Source: JBHJOF01 sp050330055 (GTDB lineage: Bacteria > Pseudomonadota > Alphaproteobacteria > Kiloniellales > JAKSDN01). Taken from it: 29,467 nucleotides of DNA. The position numbers and the translations under genes are program-made. Location: NCBI GenBank assembly GCA_050330055.1, contig JBHJOF010000080.1:1-29467 (forward strand), read 5' to 3'. The notes beneath the pieces were generated by a model that was not told the DNA's origin, searched no databases, and saw only the letters and a list, made by a program, of their open reading frames with translations. This document shows positions 10,358 through 16,568 of the stretch, in pieces (the first letter of the stretch is position 1; the number at the start of each line of letters is the position of its first letter).

Positions 10358-10990
10358 ATGGAAAGCGACGCTGAACTGCAAGCCATGCTGGACGCGATCG
10401 GCGTGCTGTTGCAAGCGGTCAAGGCACAGACTGGCGCGCCCACGGCTGCACTCGATGCTGCCTTGGCCGAAGTCAAGCGGCCGGCGGCACCGCGCGTCGG
10501 GGCCGCAGCGGCGCGCAAGCCGGCCTGCCGGCATCTGGACCGGATCTGGGCGCTCGCGGCGGACGGCCCGCTGCCCGTAGCCGAGCTGGCGCGGGCGCTG
10601 CGCGCCTTGGAGCCGCGACTCGCCTGGATTCAGAACCCGAACTACACGGCGGAATCTCTCGGGGGCCACTACATCGACAACTACGCCTATGCCGACGTGC
10701 TCGGTCCGCGCGGTCTCGTGCCCAGCGACCGTGCCGCCATGGGCTTCCTGCTGCTGGGGCCGGGACTGCACTACCCCGACCACGCTCACGCGGCCGAGGA
10801 GGTCTATCTGGTGGTGGCGGGGGACAGCCTGTGGCGCCGCGACGCGGGACCCTGGCAGGCGAAGCCGCCGGGCAGCCCGATCCACCACCCGCCCTGGACC
10901 CGGCACGCGACCAAGTGCGGGCAAGAGCCGTTGCTGGCCTTCTACCTCTGGCTCGGTGCGCTCGACACGCCGGCGCAGTTGGTGCGCTAA
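10358..10990 (+). CDS. dddL: DMSP lyase, DddL-like cupin
   Basis: A 210-residue cupin predicted to cleave dimethylsulfoniopropionate to dimethyl sulfide and acrylate. The first cupin motif is complete: G136-x5-H142-x-H144-x3-E148-x6-G155. Tyr139 and Tyr150 flank the metal site (GLHYPDHAHAAEEVYLVV). Downstream His176/177 and His183 (PIHHPPWTRHATK) supply the remaining expected ligand. A helical N-terminal domain of about 125 residues precedes the cupin, as in DddL/DddQ rather than stand-alone cupins. ATG at 10358 gives the family length, but its ribosome-binding site is weak and a TTG at 10322 is also in frame. No DMSP transporter or acrylate-utilisation gene is adjacent. The family call is fairly firm; activity on DMSP itself is inferred. 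Confidence 0.8.
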   Translation: MESDAELQAMLDAIGVLLQAVKAQTGAPTAALDAALAEVKRPAAPRVGAAAARKPACRHLDRIWALAADGPLPVAELARALRALEPRLAWIQNPNYTAESLGGHYIDNYAYADVLGPRGLVPSDRAAMGFLLLGPGLHYPDHAHAAEEVYLVVAGDSLWRRDAGPWQAKPPGSPIHHPPWTRHATKCGQEPLLAFYLWLGALDTPAQLVR

Positions 10991-11000
10991 AGCCGAGCGT

Positions 11001-12428
11001 CTAAAGGGACGGTCGGCGCTCCGCCTTGTCCAGCCAGGGGCGGGCGCATTCGAAGGCGGCGGCGGCGCGGAACACGGAGACGTCGTCGTAGGTGCGGCCG
11101 ACGATCTGGATGCCGGTCGGCACGCCGGTGGAAGCGCGGCCACTCGGCACGCTGATGACCGGGCAGCGGCTCATCATGTTGAAGGGGTAGGTCAGGCACC
11201 ACTGCAACATGGCGTCGACCTTGACGCCATTGATGGTGAAATGCGGGTCGGTCGGGTCGTGCTCGGCTTTGACCGCCGGCACCGCCAGGGTCGGGCAGAT
11301 CAGCACGCGGTAGCGCTGCAGCAGCTTGCCCAGGGTTTCGTACATGCGGCCGGCAAACTCCATGGCGCCCAGGAAGTCGTCGGCCGTGGTCCGGGCGCCG
11401 AACTCGGCAAAGGCGCGGGCGTAGCCGGTCATCTCGTCGCGATGGCTGCTCAGTTCCTGGCCTATGAAGGCGCCGAAAAGGTGGCCCAGGTGATTCATGG
11501 CGGCGTCCAAGGTGGCCAGGCTCCAGCCGAGCGCGACCTCCTCGACGACGGCACCCGCCTCGCGAAAGCCATCGAGCGCTGCTTCCGTGTTGCGCCGCAC
11601 CTCGGGATCGATCTCGAAGTAGCCGAGGTCGGGCGAGTAGGCGACGCGCCAGCCCTTGATGTCGCCGAGCTCGCCGGGGATGCGCAGCTTGGGGCGCAGC
11701 GACACGATGTCGCTCGGGTGCGGCCCGACCATGACGTTCTGCATCAGGGCGCAATCGGCGACGGTGCGCGCCATCGGGCCTTCATGGCAGTAGTAATCGA
11801 GGTTGAAGGGCGGACCCTCGGGGTTGCGGCCGTAGGGCGGCTTGAAGCCGACCACGCCGCAGGCCGAGGCGGGGATGCGGATCGAGCCGCCGATGTCCGA
11901 GCCGTTGGCCAAGGTGGTGCTGCCGGCGGCGAGGGACGCCCCGGCGCCGCCGGACGAGCCGCCCGGCGTGTAGTCCGGGTTCCAGGGATTGCGCGTCACG
12001 CCCCAGAGCCTGGAATGGCAGATCGCGGCGCAGGAAAACTCGGGCGCGGCGGAGCGGGCGTGGATGATGGCTCCGGCGCGCTGCAGGCGCTCGACAACCG
12101 CGGCGGTCTGCTTGTCGCGGTGGTCCTTGTGGATCAGCGAGCCGTAGGTGGTGCGCTCGCCCTTGATGGCGGTCTCGTCCTTGATGGCGAGCGGGATGCC
12201 TTCCAGGGCGCGCGGCCGCCCGTCGCTCTTCATGTAGCGCGCCTCGGCCGCCTTGGCCTGCGCCAGGGCGCGCTCGTAGAAGGTGATGGGGAAGGCGTTG
12301 ATGGTCGGCTCGACCGCCTCGGCGCGGGCGATCACCGCGCGCATCAACTCGACCGGAGACAGGCTCCGGTCCCTGAAGCGCCGCAGCGCCTCGGCCGCGG
12401 TCATGTAGCAGAGCTCGGAATCGCTCAC
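11001..12428 (-). CDS. Amidase (amidase-signature family)
   Basis: A 475-residue amidase-signature hydrolase that should hydrolyse a carboxylic amide with a Ser-cisSer-Lys triad. The catalytic residues are visible: Lys83 (GIPLAIKDE), the cis-Ser in PGGSSGG (158/159) and the nucleophile Ser182 (GSDIGGSIRIPA). Length is normal. The start is GTG at 12428, with AGAGGA 5 nt upstream. The substrate is unknown; enzymes annotated in this family act on substrates as varied as indoleacetamide, aryl amides and Gln-tRNA. It is probably not GatA, since no gatB/gatC accompanies it. It lies downstream of mazG on the same strand, but a 182-bp gap with a strong palindrome separates them, so separate transcription is likely. 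It converges with the DMSP-lyase-like gene. Confidence 0.92.
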   Translation of the reverse strand: MSDSELCYMTAAEALRRFRDRSLSPVELMRAVIARAEAVEPTINAFPITFYERALAQAKAAEARYMKSDGRPRALEGIPLAIKDETAIKGERTTYGSLIHKDHRDKQTAAVVERLQRAGAIIHARSAAPEFSCAAICHSRLWGVTRNPWNPDYTPGGSSGGAGASLAAGSTTLANGSDIGGSIRIPASACGVVGFKPPYGRNPEGPPFNLDYYCHEGPMARTVADCALMQNVMVGPHPSDIVSLRPKLRIPGELGDIKGWRVAYSPDLGYFEIDPEVRRNTEAALDGFREAGAVVEEVALGWSLATLDAAMNHLGHLFGAFIGQELSSHRDEMTGYARAFAEFGARTTADDFLGAMEFAGRMYETLGKLLQRYRVLICPTLAVPAVKAEHDPTDPHFTINGVKVDAMLQWCLTYPFNMMSRCPVISVPSGRASTGVPTGIQIVGRTYDDVSVFRAAAAFECARPWLDKAERRPSL

Positions 12429-12491
12429 GTTGTTCCTCTTTTGTGCATTATTTCAAACTCTTACGTCTGAGTTCTCTGCGCTCGTATTAGA

Positions 12492-12586
12492 TTTTGTCAT
12501 TGCCGGGCTTGACCTGGCAATCCACGGCAAACATCAGGACTCGCTCGTTCCATGGACCCCCGGGTCAAGCCCGGGGGTGACAATAA
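12492..12586. repeat. Dispersed intergenic palindrome (GTCATTGCCGGGCTTGACC type)
   Basis: Two imperfect inverted arms, 12492-12527 and 12550-12586, begin with TTGTCAT/TTGTCAC-like ends and share a GCCGGGCTTGACC-like core. The right arm contains its own 9-bp hairpin (ACCCCCGGG at 12556-12564, CCCGGGGGT at 12570-12578, 5-nt loop). No U-tract follows on the minus strand, so it is not a classical terminator, though it lies about 25-50 nt beyond the mazG stop and could stabilise or end that transcript. Similar elements are common in intergenic DNA of many alphaproteobacteria; a related palindrome lies at 25650-25740. Confidence 0.75.
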
Positions 12587-12610
12587 AGTTCGTGATCTGC
12601 GCGCATGACA

Positions 12611-13441
12611 TTAGTCGGTTTGTCTCAGGGCGCGTTTTGCGGCCTGCCAGGCGGCTTCCAGCTCCTCCAGCGGCGTCTCCTCCAGCTTGCGGCCGGCACT
12701 CAGCAGGGCCGCCTCCATGGCGCGGAAGCGGCGTTCGAACTTGGCGTTGGCGCGGCGCAGGGCGCTTTCCGGCTCGACCGCCAGGTGGCGCGCCAGGTTG
12801 ACCACCACGAAGAGCAGGTCGCCGATCTCATCCTCGAGCCGCTCAGGCGCGGAGTCGGCAGCAATTTCAGCTTTGATTTCAGTAATTTCCTCGTCGATCT
12901 TGTCAAACACCTGGAACGCCTCCGGCCAGTCGAAGCCGACCCGCGCGGCGCGGCGCTGCAGCTTGAGGGCGCGGGTTAGGGCCGGCAGGCCGACGGTCAC
13001 GCCGTCGAGCGCGCTGTGGCGGCCGCCGTCACCCGCCTGGCCGGCCTTTTCGGCCCGTTCCGCCGCCTTGGTCTCCTCCCAGGCGCGGGTCTGGGCGGCG
13101 GCGCCCGCGACGGTCTCGTCGCCGAAGACGTGTGGATGGCGCCGCACCATCTTGTCGCTGATCGCGCCGGCCACAGCGTCGAAGTCGAACAGGCCGGCTT
13201 CCTCGGCCATGCGGGCGTGAAACACGACCTGCAGCAGCAGGTCGCCCAGCTCGTCCTGCAGCGCCGCCATGTCGTTCTGCTCGATCGCTTCGGCGACCTC
13301 GTAGGCCTCCTCGATGGTGTAGGGGGCGATGGTCCGGAAGGACTGCTCAAGGTCCCAGGGGCAGCCGCCGGCGGGATCGCGCAGCCGCGCCATGATGGCG
13401 CGCAGGCGGTCGATGTTGGGCCTTCGGGCGTCGTCCTGCAT
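12611..13441 (-). CDS. mazG: Nucleoside triphosphate pyrophosphohydrolase MazG
   Basis: A 276-residue cytoplasmic enzyme that hydrolyses (d)NTPs to monophosphates and pyrophosphate, a house-cleaning function. Two MazG all-alpha domains are present. The first has GGCPWDLEQSFRTIAPYTIEEAYEVAEAI and DELGDLLLQVVFHARMA, giving the EExxE and ExxD metal sites. The second, near the C-terminus, has DEIGDLLFVVVNLARHL. E. coli MazG has 263 residues, so the length is right. The start at 13441 (MQDDARRP) is preferred; another ATG lies five codons upstream at 13456 and neither has a strong ribosome-binding site. The 5' side is followed by AT-rich DNA and the IS1595 element, which lies about 180 bp upstream of the start and could have altered the gene's promoter region. 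Confidence 0.95.
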   Translation of the reverse strand: MQDDARRPNIDRLRAIMARLRDPAGGCPWDLEQSFRTIAPYTIEEAYEVAEAIEQNDMAALQDELGDLLLQVVFHARMAEEAGLFDFDAVAGAISDKMVRRHPHVFGDETVAGAAAQTRAWEETKAAERAEKAGQAGDGGRHSALDGVTVGLPALTRALKLQRRAARVGFDWPEAFQVFDKIDEEITEIKAEIAADSAPERLEDEIGDLLFVVVNLARHLAVEPESALRRANAKFERRFRAMEAALLSAGRKLEETPLEELEAAWQAAKRALRQTD

Positions 13442-13619
13442 GACGCGGCGGAGCATAAAGCAGCGCCGTCGCAGCGCAAGGCTCGGCCGCCGGCGGGGCG
13501 CTGCGGTGGCGTGCCCGGAGCCCAGACAGGGCGAGAGGGCGGGCGCCGGCGGGCCCACGAAAACAATAACTTACTCGGGACGGCTCATATAAAAAAGACG
13601 CATAATGTATATTATGGAA

Positions 13620-13627
13620 AATATTAT
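13620..13627. repeat. Left target-site duplication of the IS1595 element
   Basis: AATATTAT directly abuts the left inverted repeat and is repeated exactly at 15695-15702 outside the right inverted repeat. Eight base pairs is the duplication length expected of IS1595-family elements. The surrounding target is AT-rich, unlike most of the window. Confidence 0.92.
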
Positions 13628-13652
13628 GGCGATGTTTCACTTGACATACCCA
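13628..13652 (+). repeat. Left terminal inverted repeat of the IS1595 element
   Basis: The 25-bp end starts GGCGATGTTTCACTT and continues with GACATACCCA. It differs from the right end at positions 16, 17 and 19. These differences create the TTGACA -35 box of the transposase promoter only at this end. Confidence 0.9.
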
Positions 13653-13669
13653 GCCTCCGGGCCCATATT
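13641..13669 (+). promoter_or_regulatory. Sigma70-type promoter for the transposase, overlapping the left inverted repeat
   Basis: A perfect -35 TTGACA (13641-13646) is followed after 17 nt by CATATT (13664-13669), a four-of-six match to the -10 consensus. The start codon lies about 25 nt downstream of the -10. Because the -35 is inside the inverted repeat, transposase binding to this end would be expected to repress its own gene. Confidence 0.65.
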
Positions 13670-13693
13670 TATGGGACACAAGGAGATACGGTC

Positions 13694-14611
13694 ATGTCTG
13701 CCCTCAGCGCCCCGCACTTCCATAACGAAGAAGCCGCCTTCGCCTATGTCGAGGCGCGGCTTTGGCCCAACGGCCCCGTTTGCCCGTTCTGCGGCGCGGC
13801 CGCCGAGCATATCGGCCGCCTCAAGGGCAAAACCACTCGGCCCGGCCTGCACAAGTGCTATGCCTGCAGGAAGCCCTTTACCGTCCGGATCGGCACTATC
13901 TTCGAGGCCAGCCATTGCCCGCTGCGCCTGTGGCTCCAGGCCATCTATCTGCTTTGCAGCAGCAAGAAAGGCATATCGACCCGCCAGCTCCAGCGGACCC
14001 TTGGAGTCGGCATGAAAACCGCTTGGTTTCTCGGTCACCGTATCCGGCACGCCATGGCGGACGGCACCGGCGGCCCCCTGGGTGGCGCCGGCAAGACCGT
14101 CGAGGCGGATGAAACCTTCCTCACCCGCTCGCCCAAGACCCGCAAAAAGGCCGATGCACCGCCCCGCTGCAACATTCAGGTCATGTCCCTGGTCGAGCGG
14201 GACGGCAAGCAGCGCTCCATGTTCCTCGACCACAAGAACATCACCGCCATCCTCTACCAGCACGTACACGAGGATAGCCGGCTCGTGACCGACGGCGCCC
14301 AACACTACAAGTTCCCGCCGGTCGCCAAGCACGAGAGCGTCGATCACTCCAAGAAGGAATACGTCCGGGGCGACGTCCACACCAACACCCTCGAAGGTTT
14401 CTTCTCGATCTTTAAGCGGGGCCTGATCGGCGTCTACCAACACGTTGATAACAAGCACCTTGACCGGTATTTGGCCGAGTTCGATTTCCGGCAGAACAAC
14501 CGCGCCAAGCTGGGCATCAACGATATCGAGCGGGCCGACCGGGCGCTGATCGGCGTCAAGGGCAAGCGGCTGACCTACGAAACGACTGGTGGCGCCGAAG
14601 CCCAAGCCTGA
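13694..14611 (+). CDS. IS1595-family (ISXO2-like) transposase
   Basis: A 305-residue DDE-type transposase. The N-terminal zinc ribbon has C30-x2-C33 (CPFCG) and C55-x2-C58 (CYACRKPF). A helical DNA-binding segment follows (KKGISTRQLQRTLGVGMKTAWFLGHRIRHAM, about residues 91-121). The catalytic ISXO2-like domain carries Asp139 (EADETF), Asp200 (VTDGAQHY) and the Asn231-x2-Glu234 site (HTNTLEGFFSIFKRG). That last motif is typical of IS1595 members, which use Asn or Glu at the third position. ATG at 13694 has AAGGAG at 13680-13685. The reading frame is complete without frameshifts, so the enzyme may be active. Confidence 0.96.
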   Translation: MSALSAPHFHNEEAAFAYVEARLWPNGPVCPFCGAAAEHIGRLKGKTTRPGLHKCYACRKPFTVRIGTIFEASHCPLRLWLQAIYLLCSSKKGISTRQLQRTLGVGMKTAWFLGHRIRHAMADGTGGPLGGAGKTVEADETFLTRSPKTRKKADAPPRCNIQVMSLVERDGKQRSMFLDHKNITAILYQHVHEDSRLVTDGAQHYKFPPVAKHESVDHSKKEYVRGDVHTNTLEGFFSIFKRGLIGVYQHVDNKHLDRYLAEFDFRQNNRAKLGINDIERADRALIGVKGKRLTYETTGGAEAQA

Positions 14612-14711
14612 GACCTGGACAGAGTTTTGCCGGCGGTGGTGCGCGATACTACGTAAGGGGCGAGAGTGACGTTCCTCGCCCCTGCGGCGTGCCCATGTTA
14701 GGATGCTGCCC

Positions 14712-14915
14712 ATGTCACGGAAGCCAGCCCCGAAACCGGATGATCCGGAGCAATCGAAGCGCTTTATCGAGAAAGCCCACGAGATAGCACCGGATGAATC
14801 CGGTGAGGCCTTTGAGCGCGCGTTCACGAAGATCGCCCCGGCAAGAATTCCTCGAAAAGGACGATCTGCTCCATCATCGCCTCGAAAAAGCGATCATAGC
14901 GAGAATCATTCATAA
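14712..14915 (+). CDS. Small acidic ORF downstream of the IS1595 transposase
   Basis: A 67-residue frame from ATG at 14712 (another ATG is three codons upstream at 14703). The first ~40 residues are lysine/glutamate-rich and helical, starting MSRKPAPKPDDPEQSKRF and ending GEAFERAFTKIAP. I recall short proteins of this type next to transposases and elsewhere in alphaproteobacteria, but I cannot confirm it here. The last ~30 residues, after about 14823, are read from the antisense strand of the DUF3800 3' end and are Ser/Arg/Pro-rich, so the natural C-terminus was probably lost when the DUF3800 gene joined the element. The function is unknown; a role tied to the transposase or to DUF3800 is possible. 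Confidence 0.5.
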   Translation: MSRKPAPKPDDPEQSKRFIEKAHEIAPDESGEAFERAFTKIAPARIPRKGRSAPSSPRKSDHSENHS

Positions 14916-15588
14916 ACCTTTTCTTGGTCACATAAGCGCAAAAGTCAGCAAGCTGCAGTACGCTGGATTTTCGCTTGCTTTGGAACAACGGATCTTCTTT
15001 TATTTTTCTAAACGGAAAATGTATCCTCGCCCTTTCATCTAGTTCATCTCTGATTTTTGGATCCTGATAGTAATTTTGGATATCGCGGATTGCCTTTCTG
15101 GCCTGATCATTATCTTCAACAACCATCAGGCAAACCTCATTTTCAGTGTTTTTGCGCATCCAATGCTCGACGTTGATTGCACACGACATGAATGCAGCTG
15201 AATGGGCCGCGACGGTTATTTCGCGTTGTTTTGCGTTCTCGGGAAATTTAAAGGTTTTCGGGAACGTGGCGCGGTCTACTATTCCAAGTGCAATTGGCAG
15301 CCGGAATCTCCTAGGGATAGCCGCTAAGTCATCAGCAATTTTAAGTCTTTGTTTTAGGGGCCAATCATCCCGTTTGAACACCTTTCCGCCACCGTTGAAC
15401 AGTTCTTTGGCGTGAAAAACAAAATCATCTTGTTGCCCAGCAGGAATATGCCGCGCTACCAACTTATCTAAATGCCTTTCTACTTCGACTAGCTTCTTGT
15501 CAGCATCAACGATAGTGCCCGCTACAATCAAGAAAGGCTCTTGTGATGCATTCGAGAGGCCGGCCTCATCAACATAGACCAAGCGCAT
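14824..15588 (-). CDS. DUF3800 passenger gene, RNase H-fold-like protein
   Basis: A 254-residue DUF3800 protein carried inside the IS1595 element and transcribed towards the transposase. Family motifs are visible: the N-terminal YVDEAG (Asp7-Glu8), a central VVEDND (Glu158-Asp159), and a C-terminal LQLADFCAYV (Asp215). These acidic residues fit an RNase H-like nuclease fold, but the family has no settled function and nuclease activity is inferred. I chose ATG at 15588 because MRLVYVDEAG is the conserved N-terminus and GGAGG-rich sequence precedes it. The frame continues upstream to 15696, but those codons run through the inverted repeat. Base composition is far more AT-rich than the surroundings, pointing to foreign origin. 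Confidence 0.85.
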   Translation of the reverse strand: MRLVYVDEAGLSNASQEPFLIVAGTIVDADKKLVEVERHLDKLVARHIPAGQQDDFVFHAKELFNGGGKVFKRDDWPLKQRLKIADDLAAIPRRFRLPIALGIVDRATFPKTFKFPENAKQREITVAAHSAAFMSCAINVEHWMRKNTENEVCLMVVEDNDQARKAIRDIQNYYQDPKIRDELDERARIHFPFRKIKEDPLFQSKRKSSVLQLADFCAYVTKKRFMNDSRYDRFFEAMMEQIVLFEEFLPGRSS

Positions 15589-15669
15589 GATCCTATCCCC
15601 CTCCAGCGGCCCGCCGCCGAAGGCCTGTGGACCCAAGTGAGGGAAAATCATATCACGCCTCCCGGCCCA

Positions 15670-15694
15670 TGGGTACGGGAAGTGAAACATCGCC
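15670..15694 (-). repeat. Right terminal inverted repeat of the IS1595 element
   Basis: Read on the minus strand, this end starts GGCGATGTTTCACTT and continues CCCGTACCCA, matching the left end at 22 of 25 positions. It lacks the TTGACA of the left end, so it does not form the same promoter for the DUF3800 gene. Confidence 0.9.
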
Positions 15695-15702
15695 AATATT
15701 AT
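15695..15702. repeat. Right target-site duplication of the IS1595 element
   Basis: This second copy of AATATTAT directly follows the right inverted repeat. The next four host bases (GGCG) happen to match the first bases of the element, but only the 8-bp boundary keeps the two inverted repeats symmetrical. Confidence 0.92.
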
Positions 15703-15757
15703 GGCGGTCAGGAAGATGGCTTGAAGCCCTGGCCAGCCGCGGCCCGCTCGGACTGCA

Positions 15758-16141
15758 CTAATCTTCCGGCCGCTCCATCCTGTCCAGCAGTTCGCCCGCC
15801 TTGTCGAGCGACTGTAGCGCCAGGGTCTCGCCGCGCGGCAGCATGGCGTGCAGCCTTTCCAGCTTGGTCAGCAGCTCGCCCAGCTTCGCGATCAGCGCGC
15901 TCTTGAGCGCCGGATCCAGGGGCACCTCCGGCCGTGCCAGCGCCGCAATGGTCTTTTCGACCGCATCGACCGCTTCCACGCGGTCCGCCAGCATCGAGGC
16001 ATAGGTCTCGGTCACCGCCGTGCGTAGCCGCTGCAGATAAGGAGATTTGCTGAGCAGAACCAGCTCGACCCCTGCATCGGCGGCGGAGGCTTCTTCCCGG
16101 GGCGCATCGGCGGCGTGACGGTTGCTGGCACTCTTTTGCAT
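15758..16141 (-). CDS. Small helical protein of unknown function
   Basis: A 127-residue frame starting at ATG 16141, where AAGGAG lies 8 nt upstream. The N-terminal ~35 residues are polar and Ala-rich and probably disordered. Residues ~38-120 are strongly helical with heptad-like leucines (SKSPYLQRLRTAVTETYASM, ALIAKLGELLTKLERLHAML), suggesting a helical bundle or coiled-coil protein. I do not recognise the family. A second frame (from GTG at 16263) encodes a hydrophobic N-terminal segment (VLAAVLYFAWQAAAG) and overlaps this gene's start, so a frameshift may have detached a membrane anchor. The IS1595 element sits 56 bp beyond its stop codon. Confidence 0.6.
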   Translation of the reverse strand: MQKSASNRHAADAPREEASAADAGVELVLLSKSPYLQRLRTAVTETYASMLADRVEAVDAVEKTIAALARPEVPLDPALKSALIAKLGELLTKLERLHAMLPRGETLALQSLDKAGELLDRMERPED

Positions 16142-16568
16142 CTGCTGGGCTCCTTCTGTTGTCGCTCTGGCTTTTGCAGGCTCGCGGAGTCGAGTCGCTC
16201 CGAACCCTGCGCGCCGGTGCCTGCCGCAGCTTGCCACGCGAAGTAAAGAACCGCGGCCAGCACTTGAAAGACGGGTTTTCTTCATTTACTTCACCGTTGG
16301 TTACTAAGCTAATCGAATAAGCTAGCGCGACATGCACCGATATTGCTTGTATCTTCTATCGCTAAGACGCCGGCATTACTTGTAACATTATGCGACGGGA
16401 TAGTAGTTGGTGGTTGGTAAACCAAAGATTAATCATATACTTCTGCACTGACGCTTAGTCTCTAGTATAGATAACTCATACGAATGACTAGTCGTATGCC
16501 TAAGCTGATTCAACTAGCGTATGGGCGGCACCCACAAGACGCTGCCGGGGAGCGGACTGTAATCTGCC
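16142..16568. other. AT-rich divergent intergenic region
   Basis: About 430 bp, notably AT-rich from 16286 to 16530, separates the small helical protein from the LuxR-type regulator. It contains an inverted repeat at 16477-16498 and a short palindrome TTGGTAAACCAA near 16419. A GTG-started frame (16263 down to 16012) covers the left part and is discussed with the neighbouring gene. No RNA gene was recognised; promoters for both flanking genes must lie here. Confidence 0.5.
16477..16498. promoter_or_regulatory. 7-bp perfect inverted repeat upstream of the LuxR-type regulator
   Basis: CATACGA (16477-16483) and TCGTATG (16492-16498) are separated by 8 nt. A related GCGTATG occurs at about 16518-16524. 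The 22-bp dyad lies about 70 bp upstream of the regulator's start and has the size of a dimeric regulator operator. Whether the adjacent LuxR protein binds it is not known. Confidence 0.45.

Larger units (their letters stand above)
13628..15694. mobile_element. Complete IS1595-family insertion sequence with passenger genes
   Basis: A 2067-bp element bounded by inverted repeats that match at 22 of 25 positions (13628-13652 and 15670-15694, both starting GGCGATGTTTCACTT) and by perfect 8-bp direct repeats. Inside are a 305-residue ISXO2-like transposase (+), a small acidic ORF (+) and a DUF3800 gene (-) that converges on them. IS1595-family elements are known to carry passenger genes, and a single-transposase member is normally near 1 kb, so about half of this copy is cargo. 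The transposase half has near-host base composition while the DUF3800 half is distinctly AT-rich, indicating separate origins. Intact ends, matching target duplications and an intact transposase suggest recent insertion and possible mobility. Confidence 0.93.

Noticed and set aside
10689..12470. 593-codon plus-strand open frame
   Set aside because: Antisense to the amidase and out of frame with the DMSP-lyase-like gene; Gly/Val/Ala/Asp-rich shadow.
12556..12578. Intrinsic terminator for mazG
   Set aside because: The 9-bp hairpin is strong but no U-rich tract follows in the minus-strand direction, so I kept it only as part of a repeat.
13620..13631. 12-bp target duplication (AATATTATGGCG) for the IS1595 element
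   Set aside because: The same 12 bases occur at both ends, but taking 12 bp would remove GGCG from the left inverted repeat only; symmetry of the ends supports 8 bp.
13637..14827. 396-codon minus-strand open frame inside the IS1595 element
   Set aside because: Antisense to the transposase, which has all catalytic and zinc-ribbon residues.
15589..15696. Upstream extension of the DUF3800 gene to 15696
   Set aside because: These codons run through the inverted repeat, and the conserved N-terminus with a ribosome-binding site begins at 15588.
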